Positions 26,951-40,600 of a stretch of DNA of 64,000 nucleotides are shown one piece after another; position 1 is the first letter of the stretch; every line of letters starts with the position of its first letter. The notes under the pieces were generated by a model. It did no database searches and had not been told where the DNA came from. It was given only the letters and a program-made list of their open reading frames with translations. Source of the DNA: Macrostomum hystrix. Taxonomy: Eukaryota > Platyhelminthes > Macrostomidae. Both the position numbers and the translations under genes were made by a program. Location: assembly GCA_950097015.1 (NCBI GenBank), contig CATNEN010000003.1, forward strand, positions 1 through 64,000, read 5' to 3'.

Positions 26951-28890
26951 TCTAGATGGCAACACGGAGCATGATTGTTTTCTATGGTTGTTCCTGTATC
27001 AGCGTGCATCATTGCGCCTCTCAAAGTCAGGCATGCTAGCTGTAAGCTGCAATAGCAATCATTGGTTCTGATATTGCTGCACAAGACATCTGTGGGAGCA
27101 GCTAGATAAAACTTTAGCTGCGTTCATATCTTCCTCTTGACTGGAGTAAGAGCACTTTCACTTAAGCAAACTAGCTACAGCCTTGAGTGTCCCTTCAAAA
27201 TGCTTAAATAGCAGCATGTATCGATCTTTGCAAACAGCACGTGCAAAGCTGTTCTAGTGCACTTGCAAGAAGCTAAAATTGTTCTTTTCGCTTTTTCATT
27301 TACCGCGTGATTTGCAAAAAGCTTGAGCCTAGTTCTAACATTGCAGCATATTGACATCTGTAAGAGCAGCTAGCTGAAACTCTAGCTGCGTTTCTATATT
27401 CCTGCCTATTGAGAGTGTGTAAACGCACGTTTCAATCAAGGAATTTAATTATAGCCTCAGCGCCTAAGTCAGAGACACAGTTCCTTAGTTCTGAAATAGC
27501 AGCATATATCGATCTGTGCGAGAAGCACGCGCAAACCTGTTCTAGATCGCAACACGGAGCATGATTGTTTTCTATGGTTGTTCCTGTATCAGCGTGCATC
27601 ATTGCGCCTCTCAAAGTCAGGCATGCTAGCTGTAAGCTGCAATAGCAATCATTGGTTCTGATATTGCTGCACAAGACATCTGTGGGAGCAGCTAGATAAA
27701 ACTTTAGCCGCGTTCATATCTACCTCTTGACTAGAGTAAGAGCACTTTCACTTAAGCAAACTGGCTACAGCCTTGAGTGTCCTTTGCAAATGATTAAATA
27801 GCAGCATGTATCGATCTTTGCAAACAGCACGTGCAAAGCTGTTCTAGTGCACGTGCAAGAAGCTCAAGTTGTTCTTTTCGCTTTTTCATTTACGGCGTGA
27901 TTTGCAAAAAGCTTGAGCCTAGCTCTAACATTGCAGCATATTGACATCTGTAGGAGCAGCTAGCTGAAACTCTAGCTGCGTTTCTATATTCCTGCCTATT
28001 GAGAGTGTGTAAACGCACGTTTCAATCAAGGAATTTAATTATAGCCTCAGCGCCCAAGTCACAGACACAGTTCCTTAGTTCTGAAATAGCAGCATATATC
28101 GATCTGTGCGAGAAGCACGCGCAAACCTGTTCTAGATGGCAACACGGAGCATGATTGTTTTCTATGGTTGTTCCTGTATCACCGTGCATCATTGCGCCTC
28201 TCAAAGTCAGGCATGCTAGCTGTAAGCTGCAATAGCAATCATTGGTTCTGATATTGCTGCACAAGACATCTGTGGGAGCAGCTAGATATAAAACTTTTGC
28301 TGCGTTCATATCTTCCTCTTGACTAGAGTAAGAGCACTTTCACTTAAGCAAACTAGCTACAGCCTTGAGTGTCCCTTCAAAATGCTTAAATAGCAGCATG
28401 TATCGATCTTTGCAAACAGCACGTGCAAAGCTGTTCTAGTGCACTTGCAAGAAGCTAAAATTGTTCTTTTCGCTTTTTCATTTACCGCGTGATTTGCAAA
28501 AAGCTTGAGCCTAGTTCTAACATTGCAGCATATTGACATCTGTAAGAGCAGCTAGCTGAAACTCTAGCTGCGTTTCTATATTCCTGCCTATTGAGAGTGT
28601 GTAAACGCACGTTTCAATCAAGGAATTTAATTATAGCCTCAGCGCCCAAGTCACAGACACAGTTCCTTAGTTCTGAAATAGCAGCATATATCGATCTGTG
28701 CGAGAAGCACGCGCAAACCTGTTCTAGATGGCAACACGGAGCATGATTGTTTTCTATGGTTGTTCCTGTATCAGCGTGCATCATTGCGCCTCTCAAAGTC
28801 AGGCATGCTAGCTGTAAGCTGCAATAGCAATCATTGGTTCTGATATTGCTGCACAAGACATCTGTGGGAGCAGCTAGATATAAAACTTTA

Positions 28891-31645
28891 GCTGCGTTCA
28901 TATCTTCCTCTTGACTAGAGTAAGAGCACTTTCACTTAAGCAAACTAGCTACAGCCTTGAGTGTCCCTTCAAAATGCTTAAATAGCAGCATGTATCGATC
29001 TTTGCAAACAGCACGTGCAAAGCTGTTCTAGTGCACTTGCAAGAAGCTAAAATTGTTCTTTTCGCTTTTTCATTTACCGCGTGATTTGCAAAAAGCTTGA
29101 GCCTAGTTCTAACATTGCAGCATATTGACATCTGTAAGAGCAGCTAGCTGAAACTCTAGCTGCGTTTCTATATTCCTGCCTATTGAGAGTGTGTAAACGC
29201 ACGTTTCAATCAAGGAATTTAATTATAGCCTCAGCGCCCAGTTCACAGACACAGTTCCTTAGTTCTGAAATAGCAGCATATATCGATCTGTGCGAGAAGC
29301 ACGCGCAAACCTGTTCTAGATCGCTACACGGAGCATGATTGTTTTCTATGGTTGTTCCTGTATCAGCGTGCATCATTGCGCCTCTCAAAGTCAGGCATGC
29401 TAGATGTAAGCTGCAATAGCAATCATTGGTTCTGATATTGCTGCACAAGACATCTGTGGGAGCAGCTAGATGAAACTTTAGCCGCGTTCATATCTACCTC
29501 TTGACTGGAGTAAGAGCACTTTCACTTAAGCAAACTGGCTACAGCCTTGAGTGTCCTTTGCAAATGATTAAATAGCAGCATGTATCGATCTTTGCAAACA
29601 GCACGTGCAAAGCTGTTCTAGTGCACGTGCAAGAAGCTCAAGTTGTTCTTTTCCTTTTTTCATTTACGGCGTGATTTGCAAAAAGCTTGAGCCTAGTTCT
29701 AACATTGCAGCGTATTGACATCTGTAGGAGCAGCAAGCTGAAACTCTAGCTGCGTTTCTATATTCCTGCTGATTGAGAGTGTGTAAGCGCACGTTTTAAT
29801 CAAGGAATTTAATTATTGCCCCAGCGCACATTTCACAGACACAGTTCCTTAGTTCTGAAATAGCAGCATATATCGATCTGTGCGAGAAGCACGCGCAAAC
29901 CTGTTCTAGATCGCTACACGGAGCATGATTGTTTTCTATGGTTGTTCCTGTATCAGCGTGCATCATTGCGCCTCTCAAAGTCAGGCATGCTAGCTGTAAG
30001 CTGCAATAGCAATCATTGGTTCTGATATTGCTGCACAAGACATCTGTGGGAGCAGCTAGATATAAAACTTTTGCTGCGTTCATATCTTCCTCTTGACTAG
30101 AGTAAGAGCACTTTCACTTAAGCAAACTAGCTACAGCCTTGAGTTTTTCTTCAAAATGCTTAAATAGCAGCATGAATTGATCTTTGCAAACAGAACGTGC
30201 AAAGCTGTTCTAGTGCACGTGCAAGAAGCTCAAGTTGTTCTTTTCGCTTATTCATGTACGGCGTGTTTTGCAAAATCCTGAGACTAATTCTAACATTGCA
30301 GCATAATGACATCTGCGGGAGCAGCTAGCTAAAACTTTTGCTCCGTTCATATCTTCCAGCTGACTGGGAGAGTGTATAAGCGCCAATTCCAATCAAGGAA
30401 ACAAAGTCTAGCCTCAGCGGCCCAACATAGTTCAGAAAAGCCATATAGCGCAATCAGTGCGAGAAGCACGCGCAAACCTGTTCTAGATCGCTACACGGAG
30501 CATGATTGTTTTCTATGGTTGTTCCTTTATCAGCGTGCATCATTGCGCCTCTCAAAGTCAGGCATGCTAGCTGTAAGCTGCAATAGCAATCATTTGTTCT
30601 GATATTGCTGCACAAGACATCTGTGGGAGCAGCAAGATAAAACTTTAGCCGCGTTCATATCTTCCTCTTGACTGGAGTAAGAGCACTTTCACTTAAGCAA
30701 ACTAGCTACAGCCTTGAGTGTCCTTTGCAAATGATTAAATAGCAGCATGTATCGATCTTTGCAAACAGCACGTGCAAAGCTGTTCTAGTGCACGTGCAAG
30801 AAGCTCAAGTTGTTCTTTTCCTTTTTTCATTTACGGCGTGATTTGCAAAAAGCTTGAGCCTAGTTCTAACATTGCAGCGTATTGACATCTGTAGGAGCAG
30901 CTAGCTGAAACTCTAGCTGCGTTTCTATATTCCTGCTGATTGAGAGTGTGTAAGCGCACGTTTTAATCAAGGAATTTAATTATTGCCCCAGCGCACATTT
31001 CACAGACACAGTTCCTTAGTTCTGAAATAGCAGCATATATCGATCTGTGCGAGAAGCACGCGCAAACCTGTTCTAGATCGCTACACGGAGCATGATTGTT
31101 TTCTATGGTTGTTCCTGTATCAGCGTCCATCATTGCGCCTCTCAAAGTCAGGCATGCTAGCTGTAAGCTGCAATAGTAATCACTGGTTCTGATATTGCCG
31201 CACAAGACATCTGTGCGAGCAGCTAGATAAAACTTTAGCCGCGTTCATATCTTCCTCTTGACTAGAGTAAGAGCACTTTCACTTAAGCAAACTAGCTACA
31301 GCCTTGAGTGTCCTTTGCAAATGATTAAATAGCAGCATGTATCGATCTTTGCAAACAGCACGTGCAAAGCTGTTCTAGTACACGTGCAAGAAGCTTAAGT
31401 TGTTCTTTTCCGTTTTTCATTTACGGCGTGATTTGCAAAAAGCTTGAGCCTAGTTCTAACATTGCAGCATATTGACATCTGTAGGAGCAGCAAGCTGAAA
31501 CTCTAGCTGCGTTTCTATATTCCTGCTGATTGAGAGTGTGTAAACGCACGTTTCAATCAAGGAATTTAATTATTGCTCCAGCGCCCAGTTCACAGACACA
31601 GTTCCTTAGTTCTGAAATAGCAGCATATATCGATCTGTGCGAGAA
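28891..31645 (+). repeat. Distant copy of 18,891-21,645 (offset exactly 10,000 bp)
   Basis: This 2.75-kb block has the same order of five unit types, including a minor unit, as 18,891-21,645. Only two differences were noticed: ggaattt here against gtaattt near 20,971, and gcgtgattt here against gcgtaattt near 21,428. After 31,645 it follows the 22,240-type continuation (cgcaaagctg), one unit earlier than in the other copy, so a one-unit difference separates the two arrangements. The round-number offset is coincidental. Confidence 0.75.
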
Positions 31646-34600
31646 GCACGCGCAAAGCTGTTCTAGATCGCTACACAGAGCATGATTGTTTTCTATGGTT
31701 GTTCCTGTATCAGCGTGCATCATTGCGCCTCTCAAAGTCAGGCATGCTAGCTGTAAGCTGCAATAGCAATCATTGGTTCTGATATTGCTGCACAAGACAT
31801 CTGTGGGAGAAGCTAGATAAAACTTTAGCCGCGTTCATATCTTCCTCTTGACTAGAGTAAGAGCACTTTCACTTAAGCAAACTAGCTACAGCCTTGAGTG
31901 TCCTTTGCAAATGATTAAATAGCAGCATGTATCGATCTCTGCAAACAGCACGTGCAAAGCTGTTCTAGTGCACGTGCAAGAAGCTTAAGTTGTTCTTTTC
32001 CTTTTTTCATTTACGGCGTGATTTGCAAAAACCTTGAGCCTAGTTCTAACATTGCAGCATATTGACATCTATAGGAGCAGCTAGCTGAAACTCTAGCTGC
32101 GTTTCTATATTCCTGCTGATTGAGAGTGTGTAAACGCACGTTTCAATCAAGGAATTTAATTATTGCCCCAGCGCCCAGTTCACAGACACAGTTCCTTAGT
32201 TCTGAAATAGCAGCATATATCGATCTGTGCGAGAAGCACGCGCAAACCTGTTCTAGATCGCTTCACGGAGCATGATTGTTTTCTATGGTTGTTCCTGTAT
32301 CAGCGTGCATCATTGCGCCTCTCAAAGTCAGGCATGCTAGCTGTAAGCTGCAATAGCAATCATTGGTTCTGATATTGCTGCACAAGACATCTGTGGGAGC
32401 AGCTAGATATAAAACTTTTGCTGCGTTCATATCTTCCTCTTGACTAGAGTAAGAGCACTTTCACTTAAGCAAACTAGCTACAGCCTTGAGTTTTTCTTCA
32501 AAATGCTTAAATAGCAGCATGAATTGATCTTTGCAAACAGAACGTGCAAAGCTGTTCTAGTGCACGTGCAAGAAGCTCAAGTTGTTCTTTTCGCTTATTC
32601 ATGTACGGCGTGTTTTGCAAAATCCTGAGACTAATTCTAACATTGCAGCATAATGACATCTGCGGGAGCAGCTAGCTAAAACTTTTGCTCCGTTCATATC
32701 TTCCAGCTGACTGGGAGAGTGTATAAGCGCCAATTCCAATCAAGGAAACAAAGTCTAGCCTCAGCGCCCCAACATAGTTCAGAAAAGCCATATAGCGCAA
32801 TCAGTGCGAGAAGCACGCGCAAACCTGTTCTAGATCGCTACACGGAGCATGATTGTTTTCTATGGTTGTTCCTTTATCAGCGTGCATCATTGCGCCTCTC
32901 AAAGTCAGGCATGCTAGCTGTAAGCTGCAATAGCAATCATTTGTTCTGATATTGCTGCACAAGACATCTGTGGGAGCAGCAAGATAAAACTTTAGCCGCG
33001 TTCATATCTTCCTCTTGACTGGAGTAAGAGCACTTTCACTTAAGCAAACTAGCTACAGCCTTGAGTGTCCTTTGCAAATGATTAAATAGCAGCATGTATC
33101 GATCTTTGCAAACAGCACGTGCAAAGCTGTTCTAGTACACGTGCAAGAAGCTTAAGTTGTTCTTTTCCGTTTTTCATTTACGGCGTGATTTGCAAAAAGC
33201 TTGAGCCTAGTTCTAACATTGCAGCATATTGACATCTGTAGGAGCAGCAAGCTGAAACTCTAGCTGCGTTTCTATATTCCTGCTGATTGAGAGTGTGTAA
33301 ACGCACGTTTCAATCAAGGAATTTAATTATTGCCCCAGCGCACATTTCACAGACACAGTTCCTTAGTTCTGAAATAGCAGCATATATCGATCTGTGCGAG
33401 AAGCACGCGCAAACCTGTTCTAGATCGCTACACAGAGCATGATTGTTTTCTATGGTTGTTCCTGTATCAGCGTGCATCATTGCGCCTCTCAAAGTCAGGC
33501 ATGCTAGCTGTAAGCTGCAATAGCAATCATTGGTTCTGATATTGCTGCAGCTAGATAAAACTTTAGCCGCGTTCATATCTTCCTCTTGACTAGAGTAAGA
33601 GCACTTTCACTTAAGCAAACTAGCTACAGCCTTGAGTGTCCTTTGCAAATGATTAAATAGCAGCATGTATCGATCTCTGCAAACAGCACGTGCAAAGCTG
33701 TTCTAGTGCACGTGCAAGAAGCTTAAGTTGTTCTTTTCCTTTTTTCATTTACGGCGTGATTTGCAAAAACCTTGAGCCTAGTTCTAACATTGCAGCATAT
33801 TGACATCTATAGGAGCAGCTAGCTGAAACTCTAGCTGCGTTTCTATATTCCTGCTGATTGAGAGTGTGTAAACGCACGTTTCAATCAAGGAATTTAATTA
33901 TTGCCCCAGCGCCCAGTTCACAGACACAGTTCCTTAGTTCTGAAATAGCAGCATATATCGATCTGTGCGAGAAGCACGCGCAAACCTGTTCTAGATCGCT
34001 TCACGGAGCATGATTGTTTTCTATGGTTGTTCCTGTATCAGCGTGCATCATTGCGCCTCTCAAAGTCAGGCATGCTAGCTGTAAGCTGCAATAGCAATCA
34101 TTGGTTCTGATATTGCTGCACAAGACATCTGTGGGAGCAGCTAGATATAAAACTTTTGCTGCGTTCATATCTTCCTCTTGACTAGAGTAAGAGCACTTTC
34201 ACTTAAGCAAACTAGCTACAGCCTTGAGTTTTTCTTCAAAATGCTTAAATAGCAGCATGAATTGATCTTTGCAAACAGAACGTGCAAAGCTGTTCTAGTG
34301 CACGTGCAAGAAGCTCAAGTTGTTCTTTTCGCTTATTCATGTACGGCGTGTTTTGCAAAATCCTGAGACTAATTCTAACATTGCAGCATAATGACATCTG
34401 CGGGAGCAGCTAGCTAAAACTTTTGCTCCGTTCATATCTTCCAGCTGACTGGGAGAGTGTATAAGCGCCAATTCCAATCAAGGAAACAAAGTCTAGCCTC
34501 AGCGCCCCAACATAGTTCAGAAAAGCCATATAGCGCAATCAGTGCGAGAAGCACGCGCAAACCTGTTCTAGATCGCTACACGGAGCATGATTGTTTTCTA

Positions 34601-37600
34601 TGGTTGTTCCTTTATCAGCGTGCATCATTGCGCCTCTCAAAGTCAGGCATGCTAGCTGTAAGCTGCAATAGCAATCATTTGTTCTGATATTGCTGCACAA
34701 GACATCTGTGGGAGCAGCAAGATAAAACTTTAGCCGCGTTCATATCTTCCTCTTGACTGGAGTAAGAGCACTTTCACTTAAGCAAACTAGCTACAGCCTT
34801 GAGTGTCCTTTGCAAATGATTAAATAGCAGCATGTATCGATCTTTGCAAACAGCACGTGCAAAGCTGTTCTAGTGCACGTGCAAGAAGCTCAAGTTGTTC
34901 TTTTCCTTTTTTCATTTACGGCGTGATTTGCAAAAAGCTTGAGCCTAGTTCTAACATTGCAGCGTATTGACATCTGTAGGAGCAGCTAGCTGAAACTCTA
35001 GCTGCGTTTCTATATTCCTGCTGATTGAGAGTGTGTAAGCGCACGTTTTAATCAAGGAATTTAATTATTGCCCCAGCGCACATTTCACAGACACAGTTCC
35101 TTAGTTCTGAAATAGCAGCATATATCGATCTGTGCGAGAAGCACGCGCAAACCTGTTCTAGATCGCTACACGGAGCATGATTGTTTTCTATGGTTGTTCC
35201 TGTATCAGCGTCCATCATTGCGCCTCTCAAAGTCAGGCATGCTAGCTGTAAGCTGCAATAGTAATCACTGGTTCTGATATTGCCGCACAAGACATCTGTG
35301 GGAGAAGCTAGATAAAACTTTAGCCGCGTTCATATCTTCCTCTTGACTAGAGTAAGAGCACTTTCACTTAAGCAAACTAGCTACAGCCTTGAGTGTCCTT
35401 TGCAAATGATTAAATAGCAGCATGTATCGATCTCTGCAAACAGCACGTGCAAAGCTGTTCTAGTGCACGTGCAAGAAGCTTAAGTTGTTCTTTTCCATTT
35501 TTCATTTACGGCGTGATTTGCAAAAACCTTGAGCCTAGTTCTAACATTGCAGCATATTGACATCTGTAGGAGCAGCAAGCTGAAACTCTAGCTGCGTTTC
35601 TATATTCCTGCTGATTGAGAGTGTGTAAACGCACGTTTCAATCAAGGAATTTAATTATTGCTCCAGCGCCCAGTTCACAGACACAGTTCCTTAGTTCTGA
35701 AATAGCAGCATATATCGATCTGTGCGAGAAGCACGCGCAAAGCTGTTCTAGATCGCTACACAGAGCATGATTGTTTTCTATGGTTGTTCCTGTATCAGCG
35801 TGCATCATTGCGCCTCTCAAAGTCAGGCATGCTAGCTGTAAGCTGCAATAGCAATCATTGGTTCTGATATTGCTGCACAAGACATCTGTGGGAGAAGCTA
35901 GATAAAACTTTAGCCGCGTTCATATCTTCCTCTTGACTAGAGTAAGAGCACTTTCACTTAAGCAAACTAGCTACAGCCTTGAGTGTCCTTTGCAAATGAT
36001 TAAATAGCAGCATGTATCGATCTCTGCAAACAGAACGTGCAAAGCTGTTCTAGTGCACGTGCAAGAAGCTCAAGTTGTTCTTTTCGCTTATTCATGTACG
36101 GCGTGTTTTGCAAAATCCTGAGACTAATCCTAACATTGCAGCATAATGACATCTGCGGGAGCAGCTAGCTAAAACTTTTGCTCCGTTCATATCTTCCAGC
36201 TGACTGGGAGAGTGTATAAGCGCCAATTCCAATCAAGGAAACAAAGTCTAGCCTCAGCGCCCCAACATAGTTCAGAAAAGCCATATAGCGCGATCAGTGC
36301 GAGAAGCACGCGCAAACCTGTTCTAGATCGCTTCACGGAGCATGATTGTTTTCTATGGTTGTTCCTTTATCAGCGTGCATCATTGCGCCTCTCAAAGTCA
36401 GGCATGCTAGCTGTAAGCTGCAATAGCAATCATTTGTTCTGATATTGCTGCACAAGACATCTGTGGGAGCAGCTAGATAAAACTTTAGCCGCGTTCATAT
36501 CTTCCTCTTGACTGGAGTAAGAGCACTTTCACTTAAGCAAACTAGCTACAGCCTTGAGTGTCCTTTGCAAATGATTAAATAGCAGCATGTATCGATCTTT
36601 GCAAACAGCACGTGCAAAGCTGTTCTAGTGCACGTGCAAGAAGCTCAAGTTGTTCTTTTCCTTTTTTCATTTACGGCGTGATTTGCAAAAAGCTTGAGCC
36701 TAGTTCTAACATTGCAGCGTATTGACATCTGTAGGAGCAGCTAGCTGAAACTCTAGCTGCGTTTCTATATTCCTGCTGATTGAGAGTGTGTAAGCGCACG
36801 TTTTAATCAAGGAATTTAATTATTGCCCCAGCGCACATTTCACAGACACAGTTCCTTAGTTCTGAAATAGCAGCATATATCGATCTGTGCGAGAAGCACG
36901 CGCAAACCTGTTCTAGATCGCTACACGGAGCATGATTGTTTTCTATGGTTGTTCCTGTATCAGCGTGCATCATTGCGCCTCTCAAAGTCAGGCATGCTAG
37001 CTGTAAGCTGCAATAGCAATCATTGGTTCTGATATTGCTGCACAAGACATCTGTGGGAGCAGCTAGATATAAAACTTTTGCTGCGTTCATATCTTCCTCT
37101 TGACTAGAGTAAGAGCACTTTCACTTAAGCAAACTAGCTACAGCCTTGAGTTTTTCTTCAAAATGCTTAAATAGCAGCATGAATTGATCTTTGCAAACAG
37201 AACGTGCAAAGCTGTTCTAGTGCACGTGCAAGAAGCTCAAGTTGTTCTTTTCGCTTATTCATGTACGGCGTGTTTTGCAAAATCCTGAGACTAATTCTAA
37301 CATTGCAGCATAATGACATCTGCGGGAGCAGCTAGCTAAAACTTTTGCTCCGTTCATATCTTCCAGCTGACTGGGAGAGTGTATAAGCGCCAATTCCAAT
37401 CAAGGAAACAAAGTCTAGCCTCAGCGGCCCAACATAGTTCAGAAAAGCCATATAGCGCAATCAGTGCGAGAAGCACGCGCAAACCTGTTCTAGATCGCTA
37501 CACGGAGCATGATTGTTTTCTATGGTTGTTCCTGTATCAGCGTGCATCATTGCGCCTCTCAAAGTCAGGCATGCTAGCTGTAAGCTGCAATAGCAATCAT

Positions 37601-40600
37601 TTGTTCTGATATTGCTGCACAAGACATCTGTGGGAGCAGCAAGATAAAACTTTAGCCGCGTTCATATCTTCCTCTTGACTGGAGTAAGAGCACTTTCACT
37701 TAAGCAAACTAGCTACAGCCTTGAGTGTCCTTTGCAAATGATTAAATAGCAGCATGTATCGATCTTTGCAAACAGCACGTGCAAAGCTGTTCTAGTGCAC
37801 GTGCAAGAAGCTCAAGTTGTTCTTTTCCTTTTTTCATTTACGGCGTGATTTGCAAAAAGCTTGAGCCTAGTTCTAACATTGCAGCGTATTGACATCTGTA
37901 GGAGCAGCTAGCTGAAACTCTAGCTGCGTTTCTATATTCCTGCTGATTGAGAGTGTGTAAGCGCACGTTTTAATCAAGGAATTTAATTATTGCCCCAGCG
38001 CACATTTCACAGACACAGTTCCTTAGTTCTGAAATAGCAGCATATATCGATCTGTGCGAGAAGCACGCGCAAACCTGTTCTAGATCGCTACACGGAGCAT
38101 GATTGTTTTCTATGGTTGTTCCTGTATCAGCGTCCATCATTGCGCCTCTCAAAGTCAGGCATGCTAGCTGTAAGCTGCAATAGTAATCACTGGTTCTGAT
38201 ATTGCCGCACAAGACATCTGTGCGAGCAGCTAGATAAAACTTTACCCGCGTTCATATCTTCCTCTTGACTAGAGTAAGAGCACTTTCACTTAAGCAAACT
38301 AGCTACAGCCTTGAGTGTCCTTTGCAAATGATTAAATAGCAGCATGTATCGATCTTTGCAAACAGCACGTGCAAAGCTGTTCTAGTACACGTGCAAGAAG
38401 CTTAAGTTGTTCTTTTCCGTTTTTCATTTACGGCGTGATTTGCAAAAAGGTTGAGCCTAGTTCTAACATTGCAGCATATTGACATCTGTAGGAGCAGCAA
38501 GCTGAAACTCTAGCTGCGTTTCTATATTCCTGCTGATTGAGAGTGTGTAAACGCACGTTTCAATCAAGGAATTTAATTATTGCTCCAGCGCCCAGTTCAC
38601 AGACACAGTTCCTTAGTTCTGAAATAGCAGCATATATCGATCTGTGCGAGAAGCACGCGCAAAGCTGTTCTAGATCGCTACACAGAGCATGATTGTTTTC
38701 TATGGTTGTTCCTGTATCAGCGTGCATCATTGCGCCTCTCAAAGTCAGGCATGCTAGCTGTAAGCTGCAATAGCAATCATTGGTTCTGATATTGCTGCAC
38801 AAGACATCTGTGGGAGAAGCTAGATAAAACTTTAGCCGCGTTCATATCTTCCTCTTGACTAGAGTAAGAGCACTTTCACTTAAGCAAACTAGCTACAGCC
38901 TTGAGTGTCCTTTGCAAATGATTAAATAGCAGCATGTATCGATCTCTGCAAACAGAACGTGCAAAGCTGTTCTAGTGCACGTGCAAGAAGCTTAAGTTGT
39001 TCTTTTCCTTTTTTCATTTACGGCGTGATTTGCAAAAACCTTGAGCCTAGTTCTAACATTGCAGCATATTGACATCTATAGGAGCAGCTAGCTGAAACTC
39101 TAGCTGCGTTTCTATATTCCTGCTGATTGAGAGTGTGTAAACGCACGTTTCAATCAAGGAATTTAATTATTGCCCCAGCGCCCAGTTCACAGACACAGTT
39201 CCTTAGTTCTGAAATAGCAGCATATATCGATCTGTGCGAGAAGCACGCGCAAACCTGTTCTAGATCGCAACACGGAGCATGATTGTTTTCTATGGTTGTT
39301 CCTGTATCAGCGTGCATCATTGCGCCTCTCAAAGTCAGGCATGCTAGCTGTAAGCTGCAATAGCAATCATTGGTTCTGATATTGCTGCACAAGACATCTG
39401 TGGGAGCAGCTAGATAAAACTTTAGCCGCGTTCATATCTTCCTCTTGACTAGAGTAAGAGCACTTTCACTTAAGCAAACTAGCTACAGCCTTGAGTTTTT
39501 CTTCAAAATGCTTAAATAGCAGCATGAATTGATCTTTGCAAACAGAACGTGCAAAGCTGTTCTAGTGCACGTGCAAGAAGCTCAAGTTGTTCTTTTCGCT
39601 TATTCATGTACGGCGTGTTTTGCAAAATCCTGAGACTAATTCTAACATTGCAGCATAATGACATCTGCGGGAGCAGCTAGCTAAAACTTTTGCTCCGTTC
39701 ATATCTTCCAGCTGACTGGGAGAGTGTATAAGCGCCAATTCCAATCAAGGAAACAAAGTCTAGCCTCAGCGGCCCAACATAGTTCAGAAAAGCCATATAG
39801 CGCAATCAGTGCGAGAAGCACGCGCAAACCTGTTCTAGATCGCTACACGGAGCATGATTGTTTTCTATGGTTGTTCCTTTATCAGCGTGCATCATTGCGC
39901 CTCTCAAAGTCAGGCATGCTAGCTGTAAGCTGCAATAGCAATCATTTGTTCTGATATTGCTGCACAAGACATCTGTGGGAGCAGCAAGATAAAACTTTAG
40001 CCGCGTTCATATCTTCCTCTTGACTGGAGTAAGAGCACTTTCACTTAAGCAAACTAGCTACAGCCTTGAGTGTCCTTTGCAAATGATTAAATAGCAGCAT
40101 GTATCGATCTTTGCAAACAGCACGTGCAAAGCTGTTCTAGTGCACGTGCAAGAAGCTCAAGTTGTTCTTTTCCTTTTTTCATTTACGGCGTGATTTGCAA
40201 AAAGCTTGAGCCTAGTTCTAACATTGCAGCGTATTGACATCTGTAGGAGCAGCTAGCTGAAACTCTAGCTGCGTTTCTATATTCCTGCTGATTGAGAGTG
40301 TGTAAGCGCACGTTTTAATCAAGGAATTTAATTATTGCCCCAGCGCACATTTCACAGACACAGTTCCTTAGTTCTGAAATAGCAGCATATATCGATCTGT
40401 GCGAGAAGCACGCGCAAACCTGTTCTAGATCGCTACACGGAGCATGATTGTTTTCTATGGTTGTTCCTGTATCAGCGTCCATCATTGCGCCTCTCAAAGT
40501 CAGGCATGCTAGCTGTAAGCTGCAATAGTAATCACTGGTTCTGATATTGCCGCACAAGACATCTGTGCGAGCAGCTAGATAAAACTTTAGCCGCGTTCAT

